From Pseudomonas putida (GTDB taxonomy: Bacteria; Pseudomonadota; Gammaproteobacteria; Pseudomonadales; Pseudomonadaceae): a DNA stretch of 64,000 bases. Each line of letters starts with the position of its first letter. Within the stretch, counting starts at the first letter, position 1. This document shows positions 56,528 to 64,000 of the stretch, in pieces. Below the pieces are notes generated by a model. The model had not been told where the DNA came from and made no database searches. It saw only the letters and a program-made list of their open reading frames with translations. A program made the translations under genes and the position numbers. Location of the stretch: positions 124,001 through 188,000 of the forward strand of contig NZ_JANHLK010000006.1 in assembly GCF_028682635.1 (NCBI RefSeq), in the 5' to 3' direction.

Positions 56528-57865
56528 ATGACTTTCGCCACCCTTGGCCTGATCGAACCCTTGCTGCGCTCCCTTGAGACGCTCGGCTACCAGACTCCGA
56601 CGCCGGTTCAGGCGCAAGCCATACCGGCGGTGCTGGCCGGTCGCGACCTGATGGCCGCCGCCCAGACCGGCACCGGCAAGACCGCCGGTTTCGCCTTGCC
56701 GCTTCTGCAGTTGCTGGCGATGGAAGGGCCGAAAGTCGCCGCCAACTCGGTGCGTGCGCTGATTCTGGTGCCGACCCGGGAGCTGGCCGAGCAGGTTCAC
56801 GAAGCGGTGCGCCAATATGCCGAGAACCTGCCGCTGCGCACCTACGCGGTGTATGGCGGCGTCAGCATCAACCCGCAAATGATGAAGCTGCGTAGCGGTG
56901 TCGACCTGCTGGTGGCGACCCCGGGCCGTCTGCTCGACCTGTTCCGCCAGAACGCACTGAAGTTCAATCAGCTGCAAACCCTGGTGCTGGACGAAGCCGA
57001 TCGCATGCTCGACCTGGGTTTCTCCGAGGAACTGGCGAATATCTACAAGGCGTTGCCGAAGAAGCGCCAGACCCTGCTGTTCTCCGCCACCTTCTCCGAC
57101 GACATCCGCCTGCTGGCCGGGCAAATGCTCAATGATCCGCTGAGCATCGAAGTCAGCCCGCGCAACGTCGCCGCCAATACGGTCAAGCAGTGGATCGTGA
57201 CGGTGGACAAGAAGCGCAAGCCGGAGCTGTTCGTGCACCTGATGCGCAAGGGCAAGTGGAAGCAGGTACTGGTGTTCGCCAAGACCCGCAACGGCGTGGA
57301 CGCGCTGGTGGAAAAACTCCAGGGCCTGGGCATCAACGCCGACGGCATTCACGGTGACAAACCCCAGGCGACCCGTCAGCGCGCGCTGGACCGCTTCAAG
57401 CTCAGCGAAGTGCAGATCCTCGTTGCCACCGACGTCGCGGCCCGAGGCCTGGATATTGAAGACTTGCCACTGGTGGTCAACTTCGACTTGCCGATCGTGG
57501 CCGAGGATTACATCCACCGCATCGGTCGTACCGGGCGCGCGGGGGCGACCGGCGAGGCGATTTCCCTGGTGTGCGCCGATGAAGTGAATCTGCTGTCGGC
57601 CATCGAGATGTTGACCCGCCAGACGCTCAAGCGTCAGAACGAGCCGGACTTCGAGCCTGAGCATCGCGTGCCGGACACCGATGCCAGTGGCCAGGTGGTC
57701 AAGAAGCCGAAGAAACCGAAGAAGCCCAAGGCTTCGGGTGGTGGCGGCAAGCGCAATCTGGGCAAGTGGGTGGACAGCGGAGAGGTTGCGCCGGCGGAGC
57801 CTTCGATAAAACCTGTGCGCAAAGTTCCGGTGTTCAATACTGGGCCGCGTAAGCGCAAACCTTGA
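56528..57865 (+). CDS. rhlE: DEAD-box RNA helicase RhlE
   Basis: A 445-residue DEAD-box helicase. Q motif GYQTPTPVQAQAIP, motif I AQTGTGKT, Ia PTRELAEQ, II VLDEADRMLDLGF, III SATF, and VI HRIGRTGRAG are all present. A basic Lys/Pro-rich tail (KKPKKPKKPKASGGGGKRN) binds RNA non-specifically. RhlE enzymes remodel ribosome precursors and assist RNA decay in the cold. Single gene, followed by a REP palindrome. Confidence 0.95.
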   Translation: MTFATLGLIEPLLRSLETLGYQTPTPVQAQAIPAVLAGRDLMAAAQTGTGKTAGFALPLLQLLAMEGPKVAANSVRALILVPTRELAEQVHEAVRQYAENLPLRTYAVYGGVSINPQMMKLRSGVDLLVATPGRLLDLFRQNALKFNQLQTLVLDEADRMLDLGFSEELANIYKALPKKRQTLLFSATFSDDIRLLAGQMLNDPLSIEVSPRNVAANTVKQWIVTVDKKRKPELFVHLMRKGKWKQVLVFAKTRNGVDALVEKLQGLGINADGIHGDKPQATRQRALDRFKLSEVQILVATDVAARGLDIEDLPLVVNFDLPIVAEDYIHRIGRTGRAGATGEAISLVCADEVNLLSAIEMLTRQTLKRQNEPDFEPEHRVPDTDASGQVVKKPKKPKKPKASGGGGKRNLGKWVDSGEVAPAEPSIKPVRKVPVFNTGPRKRKP

Positions 57866-57890
57866 TTAGCGGCGGCGTCTGTTAGGCCGT

Positions 57891-57984
57891 CATCGCCAGC
57901 AGGCTGGCTCCCACAGTGGACCTGTGTCGTACACAAATATTGTGTTCACAGAAGATCAATGTGGGAGCTAGCCTGCTGGCGATG
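57891..57984. repeat. REP-type inverted repeat, family e
   Basis: Arms CATCGCCAGCAGGCTGGCTC (from 57891) and GAGCTAGCCTGCTGGCGATG (to 57984; one mismatch, CTAGCC for CCAGCC), extended by CCACA/TGTGG. Between convergent rhlE and the flavoprotein gene. Confidence 0.88.
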
Positions 57985-57999
57985 GCGGCGCCGCGGTCT

Positions 58000-59241
58000 T
58001 CAGCCCTTGCGCCGCAACCACTCCACCATCCCCAACCCCGCTGCACGCCCACTGGCGAAACACGCGGTCAGCAGATAGCCACCCGTTGGCGCTTCCCAAT
58101 CGAGCATTTCCCCAGCGCAAAACACCCCAGGCATTTGCTTGAGCATCAACCGCTCATCCATCGCCTCGAACAACACACCGCCGGCACTGCTGATGGCCTC
58201 ATCCAGCGGTCGGGTTTTCACCAGTGTCATCGGCAACGCCTTGATCGCCTTGGCCAGCAATGCCATGTCGATAAAGGTGTCGGCAGATGTCAGCTCTCGC
58301 AACAGTGCCGCTTTCACCCCATCGATACCCAACTGGCTATGCAGATGCTTGGCCATCGAGCGTGATCCCCGTGGCTTGCTCAAGGCAGCCTGGACTTTAT
58401 CCACAGGTCGTCCGGGCAGAAGATCGAGATGAACGGTCGCCGAACCGTACTGGTTGATGGCTTCACGGATCGGTGCCGACAAGGCGTAGATCAAGCTGCC
58501 TTCAATCCCCGTGGCGGTAATCACACATTCACCGAGCCGCGGCACGTCGTCGTTGAGGCCGATGGCGATGTTTTTCAGCGGTGCGCCGGCGAATTTGCTG
58601 ATCATCAAATCGCTCCAGGCCTGCACCTCGAAACCGCAATTACTCGGTTGCAGCGGCGCGAGTCCTACACCCTTTTGCTCCAGTGGCAGCATCCACGCGC
58701 CGTCCGAACCCAGGCGTGACCAACTGCCGCCGCCGAGGGCCAGCAACGTTGCATCAGGCGTTAAGGTTTTTTCACCTTCGGGGCTCGACACTTTCAGGCT
58801 GCCATCGGCATTCCAGCCGAGCCATCGATGGCGGGTGTGGATAACCACGCCACTGTCGCGCAGGCGCTTGAGCCAGGCGCGCAGCAGGGGCGCGGCCTTC
58901 ATGTCGGTGGGAAAGACCCGCCCGGAACTGCCGACAAAGGTGTCGATGCCCAGGCCATGTATCCACTGGCATAACGCATCGGCACCGAAGGCGCGCAACA
59001 GCGGAGCAATCTGCGGTGCCCGTTCGGCGTAACGCGAAAGGAACGCCGGGTAGGCCTCGGAGTGGGTGATGTTCATGCCGCCAACGCCGGCCAGGAGGAA
59101 TTTTCGCCCCACTGAAGGCATGCCGTCGTACAGGTCGACCTTGATCCCGGCCTGGCTCAAGACTTCAGCCGCCATCAGGCCGGCGGGGCCGCCGCCGATG
59201 ATGGCAACAGATGAAGGGGAGGAGGCGGAGTGCTGGGTCAT
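58000..59241 (-). CDS. TIGR03862/HI0933-like flavoprotein
   Basis: A 413-residue FAD protein: dinucleotide motif VAIIGGGPAGLMAAEVLSQAG near the N-terminus, KFLLAGVGGMNITHSE, SSGRVFPTDMKAAPLL, ALGGGSWSRLGSDG and a C-terminal GVFCAGEMLDWEAPTGGYLLTACFASGRAAG. This is the HI0933-type family of unknown substrate. The start at 59241 is chosen; earlier in-frame starts (59277, and 59382 inside a REP element) are unlikely. Two perfect DnaA boxes lie inside the gene and one upstream. Confidence 0.88.
   Translation of the reverse strand: MTQHSASSPSSVAIIGGGPAGLMAAEVLSQAGIKVDLYDGMPSVGRKFLLAGVGGMNITHSEAYPAFLSRYAERAPQIAPLLRAFGADALCQWIHGLGIDTFVGSSGRVFPTDMKAAPLLRAWLKRLRDSGVVIHTRHRWLGWNADGSLKVSSPEGEKTLTPDATLLALGGGSWSRLGSDGAWMLPLEQKGVGLAPLQPSNCGFEVQAWSDLMISKFAGAPLKNIAIGLNDDVPRLGECVITATGIEGSLIYALSAPIREAINQYGSATVHLDLLPGRPVDKVQAALSKPRGSRSMAKHLHSQLGIDGVKAALLRELTSADTFIDMALLAKAIKALPMTLVKTRPLDEAISSAGGVLFEAMDERLMLKQMPGVFCAGEMLDWEAPTGGYLLTACFASGRAAGLGMVEWLRRKG
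58397..58405 (+). promoter_or_regulatory. DnaA box (TTATCCACA)
   Basis: Perfect consensus 9-mer on the plus strand inside the flavoprotein gene. One of three exact copies within 1.1 kb (see also 58836 and 59486). Confidence 0.6.
58836..58844 (-). promoter_or_regulatory. DnaA box (TTATCCACA), reverse
   Basis: TGTGGATAA on the plus strand, so a perfect box on the minus strand, inside the flavoprotein gene. 431 bases from the first box. Confidence 0.6.
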
Positions 59242-59293
59242 GGCGTGCGCTGCGGTTCTGCGGAAGAGGGCGTGCATTCTATCAGCCCCATCC

Positions 59294-59397
59294 CCTGTAG
59301 GAGCGAGCTTGCTCGCGATGGACGTTAACGATGACGCGCTCATCCTGAATTTATGCGGTGCCCTTGAGTCCATCGCGAGCAAGCTCGCTCCTACAGG
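59294..59397. repeat. Long REP-type palindrome, family b, with conserved interior
   Basis: Outer arms CCTGTAGGAGCGAGCTTGCT and AGCAAGCTCGCTCCTACAGG, continuing inward as CGCGATGGAC/GTCCATCGCG to give a stem of about 30 bp. Interior sequence matches that at 20431-20544. It lies 53 bases upstream of the flavoprotein gene. Confidence 0.9.
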
Positions 59398-59485
59398 GTT
59401 CAGAGGTCTATTCAGTGGCTGGTTAAAAAATAATCACTTCTCTGTAGCCTGCAGGTGACATGGGCTGCAGTCCCTTTCACTCAGG

Positions 59486-59494
59486 TTATCCACA
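59486..59494 (+). promoter_or_regulatory. DnaA box with nearby imperfect boxes
   Basis: TTATCCACA at 59486-59494 is followed within 36 bases by AGTTCCACA (59498-59506), TGTGGGTAA (59512-59520, one mismatch on the minus strand) and GCATCCACA (59522-59530). The cluster fills the gap between the histone-deacetylase-like gene and the REP element. Confidence 0.6.
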
Positions 59495-59532
59495 GGCAGT
59501 TCCACAGGCATTGTGGGTAAAGCATCCACAAC

Positions 59533-60453
59533 TCAGTGACAGCCTGATGACTGCCAGACCCGTTGGGCGCTGTGATGGAGGATGCCGTGACGGCGGGCGA
59601 GGGCCCGGCGGTCCTTGCTGTAGCCGCCGCCAATCACGCCGACAACGGGAATGTCCCGACCCAGGCAATGGCGCATGACGGCTTCATCGCGGGCGGCGAC
59701 GCCTTCGTCTGTCAGCTTCAGGTAACCGAGCGCGTCGTCCTTGTGCACATCGACACCCGCGTCGTACAGCACCAGGTCCGGCTGATAGAGGGGCAAGAGG
59801 TAGTTGAGCGCATCGTCCACCACCTTCAGGTAATCGGCATCGCCCATGCCGTTGGGGAGCGGGATGTCCCAGTCACTTTCGGCTTTGCGTGCAGGAAAGT
59901 TCTTCTCGCAGTGCAGGGAAACGGTCACGGCTTCCGGCGTGTTGTGCAGGATACGTGCAGTCCCGTCGCCCTGATGCACATCGCAGTCGAAGATCAGCAC
60001 CCTGTTCACCCGACCACTCTCCAGCAGGAAATGGCTGATCACCGCCAGGTCGTTGAAGATGCAGAAACCGGCGGGGAAATCGTAATGCGCATGGTGCGTG
60101 CCGCCCGCCAGGTGGCAGGCAAGGCCATGCTCCAGCGCCTGCTCCGCCGCCAGCAGCGAACCGCCGACTGCCCGCACCGTGCGCCGGGCCAGGGCTTCGC
60201 TCCAGGGCAGGCCGAGGCGGCGCTGGTCCTCGCGGGACAAATCGCCACTCATGTAGCGCTCGATATACGAAGGGTCATGGGCGAGGGCGAGAATCTGCGG
60301 CGGGCACAACTGTGGGCGCAGCAGGTCGGCGTCGCGAGTCAGGCCGCTGTCCACCAGGTGATCGCGCAGCAGACGAAACTTGTCCATGGGGAAGCGGTGA
60401 TCCGCCGGGAACTCGGGACTGTAGTCTTCGTGGTAGATCAGCGGCAGCGGCAT
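59533..60453 (-). CDS. Histone-deacetylase-like amidohydrolase
   Basis: A 306-residue zinc hydrolase of the arginase/deacetylase fold: LIYHEDYSPEFPADHRFPM at the start, the tandem His in HLAGGTHHAHYDFPAGFCIFNDLA, zinc ligands in FDCDVHQGDGTA, and YDAGVDVHKDD. Bacterial members deacetylate acetylpolyamines, acetoin-like compounds or small amides; the substrate here is unknown. The start MPLPLIYHEDY at 60453 is the conserved one. Divergent from the GNAT gene by 77 bases. Confidence 0.9.
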   Translation of the reverse strand: MPLPLIYHEDYSPEFPADHRFPMDKFRLLRDHLVDSGLTRDADLLRPQLCPPQILALAHDPSYIERYMSGDLSREDQRRLGLPWSEALARRTVRAVGGSLLAAEQALEHGLACHLAGGTHHAHYDFPAGFCIFNDLAVISHFLLESGRVNRVLIFDCDVHQGDGTARILHNTPEAVTVSLHCEKNFPARKAESDWDIPLPNGMGDADYLKVVDDALNYLLPLYQPDLVLYDAGVDVHKDDALGYLKLTDEGVAARDEAVMRHCLGRDIPVVGVIGGGYSKDRRALARRHGILHHSAQRVWQSSGCH

Positions 60454-60530
60454 GATGATTTCGTTTCGGAATGAGTGAAGGATCCTACCAGCGTTGTAGA
60501 CTGGCAGCATGGAATTGGGGGAGGGGGACG

Positions 60531-61100
60531 ATGGAGCCGATACTGGAACTGGCGAGCGCGCGATTGCTGTTGCGGCAGTGGCATGATGGCGACTTGGCGG
60601 AATTTGCCGCGATGTGCGCCAATCCACAGGTCATGCGTTATTTTCCGACGCCCTTGAGCCGATCTGAAAGTGCATCGATGATTGACAGGGTTCGCGAGCA
60701 CTTTGTCGAGCATGGCTTTGGCCTCTGGGCGCTGGAGCGCAAGGACACCGGACAGTTCATCGGTTTTACCGGTCTGGGCGTGGTCGGTTTCGACGCGCCT
60801 TTCACTCCCGCCATTGAAATCGGCTGGCGCCTGGCGCGCGAGCACTGGGGCCTGGGGTATGCCAACGAAGCGGCATGGACCGCTCTGCGCTGCGGCTTTG
60901 ATCGCCTGGTGTTGAACGAGGTCGTGTCCTTTACCGCGGTCAGCAACCTGCCGTCGCAGAAAGTCATGCAGGCGATCGGCATGCATCACGATCCGGCCGA
61001 TGACTTCGATCATCCCAGGCTGGCCCTCGATCATCCCCTGCGTCGCCACGTGCTGTACCGCATCAGCCGTGAACAATGGCTGCAAACCTTGCATGGATAA
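60531..61100 (+). CDS. GNAT family N-acetyltransferase (RimJ/RimL type)
   Basis: A 189-residue acetyltransferase: LASARLLLRQWHDGDLAEFAAMCANPQVMRYF is the RimL-like start, GLWALERKDTGQFIGFTGL and EIGWRLAREHWGLGYANEAAWTALRCGF hold the acetyl-CoA site (the QxxGxG-type stretch reads EHWGLGYA). KVMQAIGMHHDPADDFDHP follows. Acceptor unknown. GAGGGGG precedes the ATG. The position beside a deacetylase-like gene may be chance. Confidence 0.9.
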   Translation: MEPILELASARLLLRQWHDGDLAEFAAMCANPQVMRYFPTPLSRSESASMIDRVREHFVEHGFGLWALERKDTGQFIGFTGLGVVGFDAPFTPAIEIGWRLAREHWGLGYANEAAWTALRCGFDRLVLNEVVSFTAVSNLPSQKVMQAIGMHHDPADDFDHPRLALDHPLRRHVLYRISREQWLQTLHG

Positions 61101-61206
61101 CCTGCCACGGACGTTTACAATGGCCCCCATGTTGGCACCGGCCAGAAATTGAATCGACCGACGCAGCCAGGACTGCGCGGCATTGCGTTGTGTGAGGAGA
61201 GTCTGA

Positions 61207-62076
61207 ATGAGCCAAGTGTTGGATGATCTGGTCGACCTGCTGAGCCTGGAACCGATCGAAGAAAACCTGTTCCGTGGCCGCAGCCAGGACCTGGGCTTTC
61301 GTCAGCTGTTCGGCGGCCAGGTGCTCGGCCAGTCGCTGTCGGCGGCCAGTCAGACCGTTGAGGAGGCGCGTCATGTGCATTCGATGCATGGCTATTTCCT
61401 GCGTCCGGGCGATGCCAAGTTGCCGGTGGTGTATTCCGTTGACCGGGTGCGCGACGGTGGCAGTTTCAGCACGCGGCGGGTGACGGCGATCCAGAAGGGC
61501 CAGCCGATCTTCACCTGCAGCGCCTCGTTCCAGTACGACGAAGCAGGTTTCCAGCACCAGAGCGAAATGCCGCAAGTGGTCGGACCGGAAAACCTGCCAT
61601 CGGAACTGGAACTGACCCAGCAGCGCGCTCACCTGATTCCCGAGCACATGCGTGAAAAATTGCTGTGCCCGAAACCGATCGAATTCCGGCCCGTCACCGA
61701 GGAAGATCCCTACAACCCGAAAGCCAGCGATCCGGTCAAATACGTCTGGTTTCGCGCCGACGGCGCCATGGCCGACGCCCCGGCCTTGCACAAGTATCTG
61801 CTGGCCTACGCTTCGGACTTCGGTCTGCTGACCACCTCGATGCTGCCCCACGGCAAATCGGTCTGGCACAAGGACATGCAGGTTGCCAGCCTCGATCACG
61901 CGTTGTGGTTCCACGCCGACCTGCGCGCCGATGACTGGTTGCTGTATGCGATGGACAGCCCGTGGGCCGGCAATTCCCGCGGCTTCACCCGTGGCAGCGT
62001 GTTCAACCGCGCCGGGCAACTGGTGGCTTCGGTCACTCAGGAAGGCCTGATTCGCCATCGCAAGGATTGGGCATGA
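61207..62076 (+). CDS. tesB: Acyl-CoA thioesterase II
   Basis: A 289-residue double-hotdog thioesterase that hydrolyses medium and long acyl-CoA. LEPIEENLFRGRSQDLGFRQLFGGQVLGQSL opens the protein; HSMHGYFLRPG and YSVDRVRDGGSFSTRRV follow; the second hotdog has SLDHALWFHADLRADDWLLY, RGFTRGS and VTQEGLIRH, the Asp-Thr-Gln site. GAGGAG stands before the ATG. It overlaps the HAD gene by 4 bases. Confidence 0.95.
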   Translation: MSQVLDDLVDLLSLEPIEENLFRGRSQDLGFRQLFGGQVLGQSLSAASQTVEEARHVHSMHGYFLRPGDAKLPVVYSVDRVRDGGSFSTRRVTAIQKGQPIFTCSASFQYDEAGFQHQSEMPQVVGPENLPSELELTQQRAHLIPEHMREKLLCPKPIEFRPVTEEDPYNPKASDPVKYVWFRADGAMADAPALHKYLLAYASDFGLLTTSMLPHGKSVWHKDMQVASLDHALWFHADLRADDWLLYAMDSPWAGNSRGFTRGSVFNRAGQLVASVTQEGLIRHRKDWA

Positions 62077-62666
62077 GCCTGGCCGAGGTGCGCCATTGGG
62101 TGTTCGACATGGACGGCACCCTGACGGTGGCGGTGCATGATTTCGCGGCGATTCGCGTAGCGTTGGCGATCCCGCCTGAAGACGACATCCTCACGCATCT
62201 GGCGGCACTGCCCGCCGAAGAAGCCAGTGCCAAACACGCCTGGCTGCTCGAGCACGAACGCGATCTGGCGCTGGGCTCGAAACCGGCACCGGGGGCGGTG
62301 GAGCTGGTGCGTGAATTGGCTGGCCGCGGGTATCGCCTGGGGATCCTCACGCGCAATGCTCGCGAACTCGCGCATGTCACGCTGGAGGCTATCGGCCTGG
62401 CTGACTGCTTCGCCGTGGAGGATGTGCTGGGCCGCGATGAAGCGCCACCCAAGCCCCATCCTGGTGGATTGCTGAAGCTGGCCGAAGCCTGGAAGGTGTC
62501 GGCCAGCGAGATGGTGATGGTCGGTGATTACCGGTTTGACCTTGATTGCGGTCGCGCGGCAGGAGCGCGGACGGTGTTGGTCAACCTGCCGGATAATCCG
62601 TGGCCTGAGCTGACCGATTGGCATGCGGCGGATTGTGTCGCCTTGCGGCAGATGCTCTTGGCTTGA
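62073..62666 (+). CDS. HAD-superfamily phosphatase
   Basis: A 197-residue HAD hydrolase: motif I VFDMDGTLTVAV, motif II LGILTRNAREL (Thr), motif III PPKPHPGGLL (Lys) and motif IV MVGDYRFDLDCGRAAGA. A small helical cap lies between I and II. Subfamily IA type; substrate unknown, possibly a phosphoglycolate-like sugar phosphate. ATGA overlap with tesB shows translational coupling, so it may be tied to acyl-CoA or housekeeping metabolism. Confidence 0.9.
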   Translation: MSLAEVRHWVFDMDGTLTVAVHDFAAIRVALAIPPEDDILTHLAALPAEEASAKHAWLLEHERDLALGSKPAPGAVELVRELAGRGYRLGILTRNARELAHVTLEAIGLADCFAVEDVLGRDEAPPKPHPGGLLKLAEAWKVSASEMVMVGDYRFDLDCGRAAGARTVLVNLPDNPWPELTDWHAADCVALRQMLLA

Positions 62667-62677
62667 TTTGTTGAGAG

Positions 62678-62708
62678 CAAAAGATCGCAGCCTGCGGCAG
62701 CCCTACAG
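62678..62708. repeat. Degenerate half of REP family a
   Basis: CAAAAGATCGCAGCCTGCGGCAG followed by CCCTACAG; the partner arm is missing and CTCCTAC has lost bases. Between the HAD gene and the alpha/beta hydrolase gene. Confidence 0.7.
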
Positions 62709-62719
62709 GGGAATTTCGG

Positions 62720-63676
62720 TTACGGGAACAACGCCTGTTGTCCTTGCGGTGATGTAAACATTCCGTCCCCGTTATGCCCGACCCCGGGCACTTCAATCAG
62801 TTGCTGCTGCAACCCCTGGGGTTGCAGGCGCTTCAGATAATTGAAGTAGTAGCGCCCGCGGGCCAATCGATTCGGACCCTGGGCCTTTGCCTCACAGCTT
62901 TTGTCCAAGGCTGGATGATTGGGATCGACGTCCTGCTGCCCCAGCAGATAAACGATGTTGCGCTTGAGGTACTTTTCCTGCAGCAGGGCGGCAGTTTGTC
63001 CTTCTGCGTAGGCAGGCATATCCGTCAGCCCGTACTTCCAGCGGTTGAATTGCGGACAGCCTGCATGATTGAAGGCCACTGGCCGACGCTCATCGAAATA
63101 GGTGTAGGAAGAGGGGTTGGCGACGACATAGCGCAGCTGCACACCGGCGGCTTCCAGGGCCGACTTGTCGTGACCCAGCAGGGCGTAGCGCTGAACCACC
63201 TGAGCGCCTCCCGAGTGACCGGCAATGACGATGTGCTTCAAATCCGGAAACTGCTGACGATCACCCAGGCGAGCGATGATTTCGTCCAGCGCGTCGTAGG
63301 AACTCAGGCGAAAGGGTGCGGTGGATTCACCGCCAGCCATCCACTCATTGCCCTGCCAGCGCAGGACGGTGTCCGCCACTGGATGCTGCGCAACGTCGGT
63401 TTCATTGAGAAACTGCGGGGCGATCACCAGGGTCGTAGCGCTTTGCCCGGCCAGTTCGGCCGCGCGCGTACCACTCTGCAGATACGTTTGCGCATTGCGC
63501 AAGCGACCATGGACGATGATCAATACCCGCTCGATTTTTGCCGGGGCACGGCTGATGCCCACCGCGATTTCACCGGATTTCAACAGCAGGCGCCCGGGGC
63601 TGAGTTCCTTGACCGCGTGCTCGGCGGCCTGGGACGTTGCGCATGTGAACAGTACGACTAACCACCACTTCTTCAT
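62720..63676 (-). CDS. Exported alpha/beta hydrolase
   Basis: A 318-residue protein with a signal peptide ending SQAA. VLIIVHGRLRNAQTYL is the oxyanion region, IVIAGHSGGAQVVQRYAL holds the nucleophile Ser, QQDVDPNHPALD a likely acid, and the C-terminal VPGVGHNGDGMFTS the His. Substrate unknown. The start codon immediately follows the stop of the upstream zinc-peptidase gene (TAG-ATG), so the two are one operon. Confidence 0.88.
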   Translation of the reverse strand: MKKWWLVVLFTCATSQAAEHAVKELSPGRLLLKSGEIAVGISRAPAKIERVLIIVHGRLRNAQTYLQSGTRAAELAGQSATTLVIAPQFLNETDVAQHPVADTVLRWQGNEWMAGGESTAPFRLSSYDALDEIIARLGDRQQFPDLKHIVIAGHSGGAQVVQRYALLGHDKSALEAAGVQLRYVVANPSSYTYFDERRPVAFNHAGCPQFNRWKYGLTDMPAYAEGQTAALLQEKYLKRNIVYLLGQQDVDPNHPALDKSCEAKAQGPNRLARGRYYFNYLKRLQPQGLQQQLIEVPGVGHNGDGMFTSPQGQQALFP

Positions 63677-64000
63677 CTACAGATTTTTCGCCGCAAAGGT
63701 ATCGCACTGGCCAACCTGGCCCTGGGCGAATCCGGTTTTGAACCAGCGCACCCGTTGCGCTGACGTACCATGGGTAAACGAGTCCGGCACCACGCGGCCC
63801 TGACCCTGTTGCTGCAAGCGATCGTCGCCAATGGCGTTCGCCGCGTTCAATGCTTCTTCAATGTCGCCCGGCTCCAGCCAGTTCAGGCGCTTCTGCGCGT
63901 TGTTGGCCCAGACCCCGGCCAGGCAGTCCGCTTGCAGCTCCTGGCGCACCAGCAAGCCGCCATCGCCTTCCATCTGCCGGCCTTGCTGGCGGGCGACCTG
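63677..64000 (-). CDS. YpfJ-type neutral zinc metallopeptidase, C-terminal part
   Basis: The gene continues past the window end; 107 residues are visible. [18 protein letters not shown] is the conserved stretch with the third zinc ligand Glu; [46 protein letters not shown] is the YpfJ/PF04228 C-terminus. The HExxH motif lies outside the window. It is upstream of, and coupled to, the alpha/beta hydrolase gene. Confidence 0.9.
   Translation of the reverse strand, partial: QVARQQGRQMEGDGGLLVRQELQADCLAGVWANNAQKRLNWLEPGDIEEALNAANAIGDDRLQQQGQGRVVPDSFTHGTSAQRVRWFKTGFAQGQVGQCDTFAAKNL

Noticed and set aside
59242..59382. N-terminal extension of the flavoprotein through the REP element
   Set aside because: The frame stays open only because it runs through repeat DNA; the FAD motif begins soon after 59241 and family proteins start there.

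Overview
The window is high-GC bacterial chromosome with Pseudomonas character. Nearly every protein reads as a Pseudomonas housekeeping protein. The gene order (ubiX ... proA-nadD-rsfS-rlmH-mrdA-rodA-mltB-rlpA-dac-ybeD-lipB-lipA ... holA-lptE-leuS ... lnt-corC-ybeY-ybeZ-miaB ... hemL-thiE-thiD-ladS ... amn ... hrpB ... rhlE ... tesB) matches what I recall of the corresponding P. aeruginosa segment. The many REP-type palindromes (GTAGGAGC.., TGTGGGAGC..) are typical of the P. fluorescens group. I saw no phage, insertion sequence, integron, CRISPR array, tRNA or rRNA gene. This is core genome, with ordinary gene density throughout.

Layout. 1-7.6 kb: the end of ubiX with a small lipoprotein, an NAD(P)-binding protein, a MORN-repeat/C13 peptidase-like lipoprotein, a MaoC hydratase, an LrgA-LrgB pair, a Lon-N protein, a DedA-PAP2 fusion and a 3-methyladenine glycosylase. 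7.7-19.3 kb: a long co-oriented block for proline and NAD synthesis, ribosome silencing and methylation, the elongasome (PBP2, RodA), murein hydrolases (MltB/SltB1, RlpA, a DacA/C carboxypeptidase) and lipoate synthesis (ybeD, lipB, lipA), ending in a clear intrinsic terminator. 19.4-26.6 kb: LD-carboxypeptidase, then on the minus strand leuS-lptE-holA-arfA and a second MltB-type transglycosylase. 26.9-34.7 kb: a small unknown protein, a YdcF-type protein, the minus-strand ybeZ-ybeY-corC-lnt operon, miaB, a DUF1820 gene and a Sel1 protein. 34.9-44.7 kb: hemL, thiE and thiD on the minus strand, then ladS (hybrid sensor kinase), an AidB-like acyl-CoA dehydrogenase, amn and rluE. 44.8-54.8 kb: an Lrp regulator, an unexplained leader-like segment with its own terminator, a DUF6515 protein, a CDF transporter, hrpB, an EEP-family phosphatase/nuclease, a YciC-like membrane protein, a DUF2076 protein, and an NYN nuclease followed by a DEDDh exonuclease. 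54.9-64 kb: a second Lrp regulator divergent from a YedA-like exporter, rhlE, a TIGR03862-type flavoprotein, a histone-deacetylase-like hydrolase, a GNAT protein, tesB with a HAD phosphatase, a secreted alpha/beta hydrolase, and the end of a YpfJ-type zinc peptidase gene.

What stands out beyond ordinary annotation: three perfect 9-mer DnaA boxes (TTATCCACA) within 1.1 kb around the flavoprotein gene; a lipoprotein joining about 11 MORN repeats to a caspase-like C13 domain; a DedA-PAP2 fusion that could combine undecaprenyl-phosphate flipping with its dephosphorylation; a near-perfect hairpin inside the arfA reading frame; an orphan terminator in a 435-base gene-free stretch; and a CDF transporter whose C-terminus is encoded by repeat DNA. 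I found no clear new multi-gene defence or mobile system. All statements about homology come from reading the sequence and from memory of the families; no searches were run.
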